From contig NZ_MZGX01000001.1 of NCBI RefSeq assembly GCF_002051585.1, positions 186,001-250,000 of the forward strand: a DNA stretch of 64,000 nucleotides. The letters are read 5' to 3'. Source of the stretch: Ruminiclostridium hungatei (GTDB taxonomy: Bacteria; Bacillota; Clostridia; Acetivibrionales; DSM-1351). The translations under genes were made by a program, and so were the position numbers. The notes under the pieces were generated by a model. The model was given only the letters and a program-made list of their open reading frames with translations. It searched no databases and was not told where the DNA came from. Below are positions 55,595 through 64,000 of this stretch, one piece after another (position 1 is the stretch's first letter; every line of letters begins with the position of its first letter).

Positions 55595-57022
55595 ATGAAC
55601 AATATAGTTTCAACTATTTCCATCATAATCATTGTTATAAATGTTGCATTCATTATCACAGCCGTGTTCTTTGAACGCAAGAAACCTGTCCAGGCTTTGA
55701 GCTGGGTCATTACCCTGTCCTTACTGCCCCTGATAGGTTTTTTCCTTTATCTGCTGTTCGGAAGAAGGTCTTACAGGCAATACAGCCACAAGGTATTTAA
55801 AAGTTCCGGCAAGATTCCCTATGGGAAAGAAATAAGGGTTCCGGAATATTCCGGTGAGGAGATGAAGCAGTTGATGAGGCTCAATGCTGCAACCTCCAGA
55901 AGCCCCTATACCGACAATAATGATGTAATCATATTTACAAGTGCCAGGGATAAATATGCAGAGCTGTTCAAGGATTTGGAGGAAGCCAGGGAGTCAATAC
56001 ATTTGCTTTACTTCATCCTTCAGAATGATAACATAGGCAAAAAGCTCATTGACCTGCTGGCAAAAAAGGCAGGTGAAGGTGTGGAGGTACGGGTTTTGAT
56101 AGATCATGGCTCTAACCTGTTTATGCCGTTTAGAGCATATTCCTCCATAATTAAAAATGGAGGGGAAGTCTTTAGCTACTTCTCCAATACAATAAATAAT
56201 TATCTGAAGATAAACTTCAGGAACCACCGTAAAATAGTGGTAGTAGACGGAAAAACAGGCTACACGGGAGGAATAAACATCGGAGACGAGTACCTGGGCT
56301 GCCACAAAAAAATAAAACCCTGGAGGGATACCCACCTGAAAATAACCGGCAGCAGCGTCCTTGACCTTCAGCTCAGGTTTATTGAAGATTGGCTGTATGC
56401 ATCAAAGCAGGCTTCCGAAAAATTTAACAGCCGCAAATATTTTCCTGAGATAGAGAGCCGGAAGAGCACAACAGGAACAACCGGGGTACAGATAGTATCC
56501 AGCGGCCCCGATACCAACGGGGAGGAGATAAAGCGGGGGCTGCTGAAATTGATTAATTCCGCAAAGCAGAAAATCCTGATTCAAACCCCCTACTTCGTTC
56601 CTGATGCGGCATTTCTGGAAGCTCTTCAGAATGCGGCTTTATCGGGTGTGGAGGTGAGTATTCAGTTGCCTGGAGTGCCTGACAAGCAATACGTATACAA
56701 GGCTACCATGTCTTATGTTGCCGATGTGCTGGACTATGGCATAAATATATATATCTATCCAGGATTTCTTCACGCCAAAATGCTGGTGGTGGATGATTTT
56801 TGTGCTGCCGTAGGAACGGCGAACATCGACATGAGAAGTTTTTCCCTGAATTTTGAGATAGATGCCTTTATGTATGGGGAGGAAATAGCCGGAAGGTGCA
56901 CAAATATCTTTAATGGAGATTTAGAAATTTGCAGACCGCTGACCAGAGACGAATTCAACAAAAGAAGCGTTTTTTCCAGGGTGGCCGAAAGTACTTTCAG
57001 ACTGTTTTCACCAATCTTGTAA
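55595..57022 (+). CDS. cls: Cardiolipin synthase
   Basis: Two N-terminal membrane helices (IIIIVINVAFIITAVFF, LSWVITLSLLPLIGFFLYLL) are followed by two HKD motifs: NHRKIVVVDGKTGYTGGIN (about 208) and LHAKMLVVDDFCAAVGTANI (about 391). 475 aa. The enzyme condenses two phosphatidylglycerols. Confidence 0.95.
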   Translation: MNNIVSTISIIIIVINVAFIITAVFFERKKPVQALSWVITLSLLPLIGFFLYLLFGRRSYRQYSHKVFKSSGKIPYGKEIRVPEYSGEEMKQLMRLNAATSRSPYTDNNDVIIFTSARDKYAELFKDLEEARESIHLLYFILQNDNIGKKLIDLLAKKAGEGVEVRVLIDHGSNLFMPFRAYSSIIKNGGEVFSYFSNTINNYLKINFRNHRKIVVVDGKTGYTGGINIGDEYLGCHKKIKPWRDTHLKITGSSVLDLQLRFIEDWLYASKQASEKFNSRKYFPEIESRKSTTGTTGVQIVSSGPDTNGEEIKRGLLKLINSAKQKILIQTPYFVPDAAFLEALQNAALSGVEVSIQLPGVPDKQYVYKATMSYVADVLDYGINIYIYPGFLHAKMLVVDDFCAAVGTANIDMRSFSLNFEIDAFMYGEEIAGRCTNIFNGDLEICRPLTRDEFNKRSVFSRVAESTFRLFSPIL

Positions 57023-57025
57023 AAG

Positions 57026-57055
57026 GGTGCTGCCATTGTCAGGCAGCACCTCTTC
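57026..57055. terminator. Terminator after cls (bidirectional stem)
   Basis: GGTGCTGCC (57026-57034) and GGCAGCACC (57042-57050) pair perfectly over 9 bp; TCTT follows. It lies between the convergent cls and MBOAT genes. Confidence 0.7.
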
Positions 57056-57116
57056 CATAGTAGTTGTATTTTCAGCTTGTTGTTTGTACGGACGCAATTT
57101 TCACAGCTCCGCTTTG

Positions 57117-58559
57117 TTAAAACTGAAAATAAATAAACGAACTGGTGTTAAATACCCCGAACAAAATGAGAAGGATCAGTCCTGCGTAGTATAAGCCCCA
57201 TCTCACTGCCAAAGGCTTTTTTTCTATTTCCTCGCTTAAAGTTCTGGAACGCTGCAGGAGCTGTACCGCAGTCAGAAAAGCGACAACACAGCAGCAGAGC
57301 GCCACCTGATATCTTGTAATACCTGCGCTGCCGAAATTGATGCTCAGGCTGAAATCCGTGAAAATCTTTTTTATGATAAAACGTGCATTGGTAAAAGAGG
57401 TGGCTCTGAAAAATATCCACGAAAAGCATATAAGATTAAAGCTTACAAATACCTTTACAAACTTTTGAAGAGCCGGTAGCCTGTCAAGTCGTACAGCATG
57501 TGAAAGCTTCTCTCTCAGGCTTCTGGTCAGAAGTGCAAAAACCAGGTAGAACCCGTTCAGCGCACCCCAGATGACATAAGTCCAGGCTGCGCCGTGCCAG
57601 AGCCCGCTGAGCAGGAAGACAATCAGCAGGTTTCTGTGCCATTTCCATTTCGCACATCTGCTGCCTCCAAGAGAGATATACACATAGTCGGAAAACCAAC
57701 TGGACAGGGAAATATGCCAGCGTCGCCAAAATTCAGATATGCTTTTTGAAAAATAGGGGAGCCTGAAGTTCTGCATCAGCTCAATACCCATGATTCTTGA
57801 CGCACCTCTTGCAATATCCGTGTAGCCAGAAAAGTCGCAATATATCTGAAAAGCAAAGAAATAGGTGGCAATAACCAGGGTCAGCCCGCTTACCGCTTCG
57901 GGAGACTTATAGGCGGCATTAACTGCAAGGGCAAGATTATCCGCTATGACCAGCTTTTTGAAAAAACCCCAGGCCATAAGCTTCAACCCATCTACCGTTC
58001 GTTTTGTATCAAAGCTGTGTTTCGTGTGAAACTGCCAGAGCATATTCTGAGGGCGCTCTATGGGCCCTGCGACAAGCTGGGGATAATACATGACATACAG
58101 GGCGTATATGCCGAAATGCTTCTCGGACTTGTGCTTGCCCCGGTATACTTCAATTATATAGCTCATACTCTGGAAAGTGTGGAAGGAAAGTCCGATGGGC
58201 AATATGATGGTCAGGCTGCTGACAGGATAATTCCACCCCAGCATGTGCGCCAGCCTTTCGGCATTTTCATTGAAGAAGTTGAAGTATTTGAAGACAAAAA
58301 GTATGCCCACATTGGTCAATATGCTTATAATAAGAAATATACGTTTCCTGCTGCCTTCCAGCTTATCTATCAGTATACCTGCAATATAGTCTATGACAAT
58401 GGTAAAGCCCAGTATCAGTATATATCTGGGAACAAAGGCCATGTAGAAAAGGCAACTGCTCACCAGCAGCAGGAACCATCTGAGCTTGTGAGGCAGGAGA
58501 AAGTAAAGGATAGTTACCACCGGAAAAAATATCATAAATTCTACAGAGTTAAACAGCAT
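57117..58559 (-). CDS. MBOAT-family O-acyltransferase (AlgI-like)
   Basis: This 480-aa polytopic membrane protein has about 10-12 helices and MBOAT signatures: YYPQLVAGPIERPQNMLWQF, FAFQIYCDFSGYTDIARGAS, RRWHISLSSWFSDYVYISLG and SGLWHGAAWTYVIWGALNG with the catalytic His (about 316). MBOAT enzymes move acyl groups from the cytosol onto an external polymer. It overlaps the SGNH gene by 11 nt, forming an AlgI/AlgJ-type pair. The polymer is not known. Confidence 0.93.
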   Translation of the reverse strand: MLFNSVEFMIFFPVVTILYFLLPHKLRWFLLLVSSCLFYMAFVPRYILILGFTIVIDYIAGILIDKLEGSRKRIFLIISILTNVGILFVFKYFNFFNENAERLAHMLGWNYPVSSLTIILPIGLSFHTFQSMSYIIEVYRGKHKSEKHFGIYALYVMYYPQLVAGPIERPQNMLWQFHTKHSFDTKRTVDGLKLMAWGFFKKLVIADNLALAVNAAYKSPEAVSGLTLVIATYFFAFQIYCDFSGYTDIARGASRIMGIELMQNFRLPYFSKSISEFWRRWHISLSSWFSDYVYISLGGSRCAKWKWHRNLLIVFLLSGLWHGAAWTYVIWGALNGFYLVFALLTRSLREKLSHAVRLDRLPALQKFVKVFVSFNLICFSWIFFRATSFTNARFIIKKIFTDFSLSINFGSAGITRYQVALCCCVVAFLTAVQLLQRSRTLSEEIEKKPLAVRWGLYYAGLILLILFGVFNTSSFIYFQF

Positions 58560-59619
58560 CTGGATTCTCCTTGTTAAGCATTATTTTTTTCCATAAATCC
58601 TGTGCCATGAATTCATAGCCTTCAGGAAGCAGGTGAACATGGTCTGAAAAGTATTCATATTTGACTTTCTTGTTATAATCAATATAATTTAGCTTTCTAT
58701 CGCGGAAACACCGGGCTATGCCTGACAGGTTGCTTTGGAATCCGGGTTTTTCTGTAGCTCCGTTTAAAAGCCTGTCATTCATTGCGTTCATAAAATACAG
58801 TGTATTTTTCTTCTTCTGATGCTCTGCAATTTTATTCAGGAAGTATATCTGGGGGCTGCTTTCACTGAGGTTGAAGGTCTTGTCGGAATAATACCACCTG
58901 TTCTCGGGCAAATTCAGAGTTCTTGGGAGCTTGGGTTTCTTGCTCCAGACCATGATTTCCGATGAGGGCTGGTTCAGCAGGGAATTTGCATTTAACTTTA
59001 TCTTATTGCTGATGAATCCACTGTAACCTATGGCGGCAAAATAACTGTTAAGTCTGTGGTGAAGCTCTGCTTTGGCAGCAGCCAGGGGGCTCTCCTGCTG
59101 GATATGTCCTCTGCTGACCATGGCATCGTAGCTATTCCTGTCCAAATCCTTCAGGTAATGCTTCAGCCAGTAGGCAGGTGTTTTTGCATTTATTTCCCAA
59201 TAACTGAAATTCAAGATAAGGTTTTCAGTGGATATGCCATATTTGTCAAGCAGCAGCAGCACCGTATAAAAATCGCCGAACATGGAGGAGGGTATTCCCA
59301 GGTTGAAGACCCTTACCCTGCTGTTTTTTCCGGCGGCAAGCAGGTTCATGTAGGAACTCATGGTTTTGTCGGGAGGACAGGGAGTACCATAGCCTACCGA
59401 ATCTCCCACAAAAATAATATATTCCTTCAAGTCCTGTTTATCAATAGTGGCCTTTATCGCTTTCACAGTGGGCTCGATGGCATGCACATTATCCTTGAAG
59501 ACATCGTAATTCAGCCTGTTATTATAAACAGTACTTTGGGGAAGCAGAAAAATAAGGGATAGCTGCGTCAGCAAGTAGAAAACAGCCAGAAAAAGAAAAA
59601 GTTTTTTAATTATTTTCAA
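58549..59619 (-). CDS. SGNH-hydrolase-type partner protein (AlgJ/DltD-like)
   Basis: This 356-aa protein has a signal anchor (IIKKLFLFLAVFYLLTQLSL, residues 2-21), a GDS box (FVGDSVGYGTPC, about 71-82) and the C-terminal DHVHLLPEGYEF (about 326), the Asp/His pair of SGNH enzymes. It should transfer the acyl group delivered by the MBOAT protein to an extracellular glycan. Located outside the membrane. Confidence 0.85.
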   Translation of the reverse strand: MKIIKKLFLFLAVFYLLTQLSLIFLLPQSTVYNNRLNYDVFKDNVHAIEPTVKAIKATIDKQDLKEYIIFVGDSVGYGTPCPPDKTMSSYMNLLAAGKNSRVRVFNLGIPSSMFGDFYTVLLLLDKYGISTENLILNFSYWEINAKTPAYWLKHYLKDLDRNSYDAMVSRGHIQQESPLAAAKAELHHRLNSYFAAIGYSGFISNKIKLNANSLLNQPSSEIMVWSKKPKLPRTLNLPENRWYYSDKTFNLSESSPQIYFLNKIAEHQKKKNTLYFMNAMNDRLLNGATEKPGFQSNLSGIARCFRDRKLNYIDYNKKVKYEYFSDHVHLLPEGYEFMAQDLWKKIMLNKENPDAV

Positions 59620-59842
59620 TGCCGCACCTCGTAGTATATTACAATTATTAAAATTTTTGTAAAATCAAATTAAACCTTACATATTATACTATAATATTTG
59701 CCAGGCAGAAAGAATATTTTACATTTCTTCGCATAGTTATTGTCTTAAAACGCCTAATACAATATAATTGATAGAAAATAAACAATCTTTGTGTGGACAG
59801 CTTGGACATAATACATTAATAATAGGCAGGAGATGAAAAGAT

Positions 59843-60322
59843 ATGGATAAAATCGTGAGAGAAATGATCCTCTATTTTAATAAAGATGTGAAAAGAATTA
59901 ACCATGCCCTGAAGGTGCATGATTTTTGCGCTGTAATAGCGGGACTTGAGGGACTGGATGAAAAAACCAGATCCATAGTTGAGCTTTCGGGAATACTCCA
60001 TGATATAGGCATTAAGGAGGCAGAAAGAAAGTACAATTCTTCGGCAGGCCCCTATCAGGAAAAGGAGGGACCGGCTATTGCAAGGGAGATAATGGAAAAA
60101 CACGGAATTGAGGCCGGAGTGATGGACAGAGTGTGCCATATAGTCGGAAATCATCACAGCTACGGCAGAATAGACGGAATTGATTTTCAGATTCTTGTAG
60201 AAGCCGATTTTATGGTTAATATATTTGAAGACGGGCTGGAAAGGTCTTCAGCGGCAACAATAAGGGAGAAATATTTTAAGACCGGAGCCGGCACGGAACT
60301 GCTTGAACAGATGTATCTTTAG
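59843..60322 (+). CDS. HD-domain metal-dependent phosphohydrolase
   Basis: This 159-aa protein has the HD motif: NHALKVHDFCAVIAG, SGILHDIGIKEAERKY (H-D) and GNHHSYGRIDGIDFQILVEA, where D is the last ligand. Such small HD proteins hydrolyse nucleotides or phosphate esters. The ATG follows AGGAGATG. It is divergent from the MBOAT operon. Substrate unknown. Confidence 0.85.
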   Translation: MDKIVREMILYFNKDVKRINHALKVHDFCAVIAGLEGLDEKTRSIVELSGILHDIGIKEAERKYNSSAGPYQEKEGPAIAREIMEKHGIEAGVMDRVCHIVGNHHSYGRIDGIDFQILVEADFMVNIFEDGLERSSAATIREKYFKTGAGTELLEQMYL

Positions 60323-60391
60323 GCACCGGGCAGCGTAACGGAGTATATATGTATATATAATCTTATTGTCACAATAAAAGGAGTTTTTTCT

Positions 60392-62179
60392 TTGTTCAGA
60401 CTTGTAAAGTACTTAAAACCATATATGAAGCAGGTTACACTGGGGCCTGCCTTCAAGCTTCTGGAAGCAATTCTTGAGCTGCTCATACCGTTTATGATGG
60501 CAAAGCTCATTGATAACGGTGTTAAGGCAAACAATTCCACATTCATTTTGCAGATGGGCGGGTTAATGCTTTTAACAGCTATCATAGGTGCAGGCTCGGC
60601 ATTTGTTTGCCAGTATTATGCATCGGTTGCTTCCCAGGGCTTTGGCACCACCATGAGAAATCTTTTATTCAAGAAAATTCAGGGCTTTACCTACAGTGAA
60701 ATTGACAGAATCGGAACGCCCTCCCTTATAAACCGTATTACCAGCGACGTAAACCAATTGCAGTTTGCAGTGGCCATGCTTATACGACTGGTCATAAGAG
60801 TGCCTTTCCTTTGTATTGGCGGGCTTGTAATGGCCATTATAATCAGTCCCCGGCTGTCTCTCATATTATTGGTCATCATGCCGGTATTCGCAGTTTTTCT
60901 CTATCTGGTAATGTCCAAAAGCGTACCCTTGTTTAAAACCGTACAGAGGAGGCTGGACACCCTCTCAACAGTCATCAGGGAGAACCTGTCCGGGGCCAGG
61001 GTGGTACGGGCATTTGCAAGGCTGGATAAGGAAAGGGAGAGATTCAAAAAGAGCAATAAGGAATACGCCGATAACTCCATCAGGGTGGTCAGGATATCGG
61101 CCCTGCTCAATCCTGTGACAACGGTGGTTATCAATTTCGGCATTGCAGCCATACTTTGGTTCGGGGGCTTTCAGGTGTATGAAGGAAATATGACCCAGGG
61201 AGAAATTATTGCATACATCAACTATGTCAATATGATATTATCGGCTCTGATTGTTCTGGCAAACCTGGTGGTTACCTTTACCAAGGCGGCTGCTTCTGCT
61301 GTGAGGGTAAATGAGCTTCTGGACATCCGGCCTTCCATTGAAGACCCGGACAAATATGAAGAGCTGCTTCCGGCAGGCAGCCCGGAACCGTCTTTCGCCA
61401 TAGAATTTAAAAATGTAAGTTTTTCCTATGACAACAGCTCTGGAGAAAATGTACTGCAGAACATTTCGTTTAAGGTTTTAAAGGGGCAGGTGGCAGGTAT
61501 TATCGGTTCCACGGGTTCGGGCAAAACAACCCTTATAAATTTGATCGCCCGCTTTTATGATGCCACTGAAGGAAGGGTTTCTATTGGAGGAAAGGATGTT
61601 AAAGCTGTAAAACAGGCAGAGCTGAGAAATAAAATAGGTATGGTCCCGCAGAAATCCGTTCTGTTTACAGGAACCATAGAGGACAACCTCAAATGGGGGA
61701 AGCCTGATGCGACCTTTGACCAAATGCTGGAGGCGGCAAAAATCGCCCAGGCCTATGAATTCATAATGAAAAAGCCCGAAGGCTTCGCTGCGGAAATTAC
61801 CCAGGGGGGAAGAAACCTGTCCGGGGGACAGAAGCAAAGACTTGCCATTGCCAGGGCCTTGATAAAAAAACCGGAAATATTGATACTGGACGACAGCTCA
61901 AGCGCCCTTGACTATGCCACTGACGCCGCTTTGAGACGTGAGATGAAGGACAGGCTGGCAGGAATGACCGCTGTTATTGTGACTCAGCGTGTGGCCGCAA
62001 TTCGAAACGCAGATATTATCATAGTAATGGAAGAAGGAGAAATCGTGGGCATGGGCTCAAATGAAGAACTTCTTGAAAGTTGTCCGGTCTACAAAGAATT
62101 ATACAGCAGCCAGGGCCTGAACAATTCCGCAGCAGAACCGGGTGCCAGCCCCGTGGGTAAGGGAGGTGGCGGACAATGA
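60392..62179 (+). CDS. ABC exporter half-transporter, degenerate ATPase site
   Basis: The TTG (60392) follows AAAAGGAG. Six membrane helices (residues 20-310) and an NBD: Walker A GSTGSGKTT (about 370), signature LSGGQKQR (about 477), Walker B ILILDDSSSALD (about 500). The catalytic Glu after Walker B is Asp and the switch His is Gln (VTQRVAAI). This is typical of the degenerate half of heterodimeric exporters. 595 aa; overlaps the next gene by ATGA. Confidence 0.93.
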   Translation: MFRLVKYLKPYMKQVTLGPAFKLLEAILELLIPFMMAKLIDNGVKANNSTFILQMGGLMLLTAIIGAGSAFVCQYYASVASQGFGTTMRNLLFKKIQGFTYSEIDRIGTPSLINRITSDVNQLQFAVAMLIRLVIRVPFLCIGGLVMAIIISPRLSLILLVIMPVFAVFLYLVMSKSVPLFKTVQRRLDTLSTVIRENLSGARVVRAFARLDKERERFKKSNKEYADNSIRVVRISALLNPVTTVVINFGIAAILWFGGFQVYEGNMTQGEIIAYINYVNMILSALIVLANLVVTFTKAAASAVRVNELLDIRPSIEDPDKYEELLPAGSPEPSFAIEFKNVSFSYDNSSGENVLQNISFKVLKGQVAGIIGSTGSGKTTLINLIARFYDATEGRVSIGGKDVKAVKQAELRNKIGMVPQKSVLFTGTIEDNLKWGKPDATFDQMLEAAKIAQAYEFIMKKPEGFAAEITQGGRNLSGGQKQRLAIARALIKKPEILILDDSSSALDYATDAALRREMKDRLAGMTAVIVTQRVAAIRNADIIIVMEEGEIVGMGSNEELLESCPVYKELYSSQGLNNSAAEPGASPVGKGGGGQ

Positions 62180-63912
62180 AAGGCAATATTTTAAAGAGGC
62201 TTCTGAAATATATACTCAGACACAGGCGGTTTGCCGCCGGTGCCTTGCTGTGTGCGCTGTTCAGCAATATCCTTATGATTGCGGGACCCTATATAATAGG
62301 TATGGGGGTTGACAATATTGCAGGTAAGGGCCGGGTGGATTTTGAAAACATTCTTTATATTGTTCTTGTAATTCTGGGACTGTATATTGTCAGTGCAATT
62401 TTCCAGTGGACCCTTCAGGTGCTTACGGGAAAGCTTGCAAACAGAGCAGTGGAGGAATTGAGAAATGACGTTTTTGTTCACGTGAGCAAAATGCCGCTGG
62501 AGTATTATGACAGGAATCCTCACGGGGACATCATGTCAAGGCTGACCAGTGATATGGAATATATATCGGAAGGAATATTCCAGGCGGTGACACAAATGGT
62601 TACAGGAATAATTTCAATCATAGGCTCCCTTGTATTCATGTTCATACTGAATCCTGCCATAACCCTGATAGTGCTTATTATGACTCCGGTAACCTTTTTG
62701 ATAGCATCCTTCATAACACGGCGTTCTTCAAGGCTTTTCAAGGAGCAGTCCAGGTTGGGCGGAGAACTGAACGGCTTTGTGGAAGAGCTGATAGGCAGTC
62801 AGAAGGTGGTAAAGGCCTTTAACTATGAGGCTCGGGCACAGGAGAGGTTTGAAGAAATAAACGGAAGGCTGTACAAGGCTGGCAGATGGGCTCAATTTTA
62901 TTCTTCCCTGGTCAACCCTTCAACACGCCTGGTAAACAATATAACATATGTCTTATTGGGCTTGACCGGCGGCCTGGCCGCTGTGGCAGGCAGATTGAGC
63001 GTGGGCTATATTTCAAGCTTTCTGACCTATTCCACATATTTTTCCCAGCCCATAAACAACATAACCAGCGTAACTACCCAATTGCAAACTGCAGTTGCAT
63101 CCGCACAAAGAGTATTTGCCGTACTGGACAGCGAAACCGAGCAGACGGACAAGGGTCTGATGGAATTCAAAAGCTCCGGGGGGAAGGTAAGCTTTGAGGA
63201 AGTGACTTTTTCATATACGCCTGATACCAGACTCATAAGCAATTTCAGTCTTAATGTGCAAAAGGGAACCAGAATTGCTGTGGTGGGTCCTACCGGTGCG
63301 GGAAAAACAACCCTGGTGAATCTCCTGATGCGGTTTTACGATGCAAATAGTGGGAATATATATATTGATGATATCAATATCCGTGCTATGACCAAGGATA
63401 GCCTTAGAAAGTCCTTTGGAATGGTATTGCAGGATACCTGGCTGTTTTCGGGCACCATCAGGGAAAATATTGCATACGGAAAGCCCGATGCCACCGACGA
63501 AGAAATTGTAAATGCTGCAATATCCGCAAATGCGCACAGTTTTATAAGAAAGCTTCCCCTGGGCTATGATGCTCTGGTGACGGAAGGTGGGGGGAATCTT
63601 TCACAGGGACAGCGCCAGCTCTTGACAATAGCCCGTGTAATGCTTATAATTCCGCCTATGTTGATTCTTGATGAGGCCACCAGCAGCGTGGATACAAGAA
63701 CAGAAATAAAAATTCAGAAGGCCTTCAATAAATTGATGGAAGGCAGAACAAGCTTTATTATTGCTCACCGGCTGTCCACCATCAGAGAGGCAGACGTGAT
63801 TCTGGTAATGAATAACGGGCAGATAGTGGAACAGGGAAACCACGAGCAATTGATGGCAAAAGGTGGCTTTTACAGCAAACTGTATTACAGCCAGTATGAA
63901 ACCGCAGATTAG
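62176..63912 (+). CDS. ABC exporter half-transporter, canonical ATPase site
   Basis: Six membrane helices and an NBD with Walker A GPTGAGKTT (about 371), signature LSQGQRQL, Walker B MLILDEATSSVD and the switch His in IIAHRLSTI, all intact. 578 aa. Together with the upstream gene it makes a heterodimeric exporter (like TM287/288 or BmrCD). Substrate is not predictable; drugs, peptides or lipids are all possible. Confidence 0.94.
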   Translation: MKGNILKRLLKYILRHRRFAAGALLCALFSNILMIAGPYIIGMGVDNIAGKGRVDFENILYIVLVILGLYIVSAIFQWTLQVLTGKLANRAVEELRNDVFVHVSKMPLEYYDRNPHGDIMSRLTSDMEYISEGIFQAVTQMVTGIISIIGSLVFMFILNPAITLIVLIMTPVTFLIASFITRRSSRLFKEQSRLGGELNGFVEELIGSQKVVKAFNYEARAQERFEEINGRLYKAGRWAQFYSSLVNPSTRLVNNITYVLLGLTGGLAAVAGRLSVGYISSFLTYSTYFSQPINNITSVTTQLQTAVASAQRVFAVLDSETEQTDKGLMEFKSSGGKVSFEEVTFSYTPDTRLISNFSLNVQKGTRIAVVGPTGAGKTTLVNLLMRFYDANSGNIYIDDINIRAMTKDSLRKSFGMVLQDTWLFSGTIRENIAYGKPDATDEEIVNAAISANAHSFIRKLPLGYDALVTEGGGNLSQGQRQLLTIARVMLIIPPMLILDEATSSVDTRTEIKIQKAFNKLMEGRTSFIIAHRLSTIREADVILVMNNGQIVEQGNHEQLMAKGGFYSKLYYSQYETAD

Positions 63913-63935
63913 CCTGTATGGCTGGGGAGGTTAGC

Positions 63936-64000
63936 GTGAAAGATACATGTGGTAAGTCAGAGTGTATTTCACGCAGCGAAAGCCACTACGTGTCTTTCAT
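63936..64000 (+). CDS. Possible start of a further gene (runs off the right edge)
   Basis: GGGGAGG precedes a GTG at 63936; the frame VKDTCGKSECISRSESHYV is open to the end. A loose inverted repeat (GAAAGATACATGTGG with CCACTACGTGTCTTTC) spans the segment, so it may instead be a structured leader. Only 65 bases are visible, so no product can be named. Confidence 0.3.
   Translation, partial: MKDTCGKSECISRSESHYVSF

Noticed and set aside
1-64000. CRISPR array, insertion sequence transposase or rRNA genes.
   Set aside because: No regularly spaced direct repeats of CRISPR size, no transposase-like protein and no rRNA sequence were recognised. The only tandem array is the 10-bp set at 41780.

Overview
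The window looks like a spore-forming Clostridia chromosome (Firmicutes, low to moderate GC). A siphovirus-type prophage fills roughly the first 42-44 kb, and ordinary chromosomal housekeeping genes follow. The host call rests on the yqfC-yqfD-phoH-pgpH-ybeY-dgkA-cdd-era-recO gene order, a PdaA-type spore-cortex deacetylase and strong AGGAGG ribosome binding sites. The left end of the prophage lies outside the window.

Positions 1-3,470 (+) are the end of a phage replication module: the C-terminal part of a SNF2-like helicase, SSB, tiny Cys-rich proteins, an ASCH protein and an ArpU/RinA-like late regulator, closed by a terminator. A self-contained two-gene cassette follows (3,566-5,463): an unknown protein plus an Xre/ImmA-IrrE metalloprotease, with its own promoter and terminator, resembling a toxin-antitoxin or defence operon. 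A secreted stalk-domain protein comes next (5,549-6,154). A bidirectional terminator at 6,137-6,167 separates these from the late genes.

The late genes run on the minus strand from about 34.8 kb down to 6.2 kb: small DNA-binding proteins, HNH and ERCC4 nucleases, a dual-specificity phosphatase, terminase, an HNH-AP2 homing endonuclease, portal, protease, capsid, connectors, tail tube, chaperones, a 1,781-aa tape measure, then (unusually) holin, an SLH-domain endolysin and fibre genes, and finally Dit and a tail-tip protein. Intrinsic terminators occur repeatedly inside this unit. A tRNA-Leu-like fold and a pair of competing hairpins sit in its leader (34.8-35.1 kb). A plus-strand 26-aa hydrophobic peptide gene with its ribosome binding site locked in a hairpin is at 31.4-31.6 kb.

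Positions 35.7-36.9 kb carry no convincing gene but hold a perfect DnaA box, an 8-bp inverted repeat and two nearly identical Fur-like palindromes. From 36.9 to 42.7 kb (+) lies an array of tiny genes headed by a ribbon-helix-helix regulator whose likely operator (GGTATACAA) recurs at the next promoter. Many gene junctions carry a repeated TTTATCA plus CCCGG-palindrome module. The array ends in a truncated serine recombinase, eight phased 10-bp repeats and a minimal tyrosine recombinase. A LexA-controlled Y-family polymerase (minus) and tRNA-Trp (minus, 44,640-44,715) follow; the tRNA is a plausible but unproven attachment locus.

From 44.9 kb on: two DUF881 membrane proteins, PdaA, the yqfC-to-recO operon, cardiolipin synthase, a divergent MBOAT/SGNH acyltransferase pair, an HD hydrolase and a heterodimeric ABC exporter.
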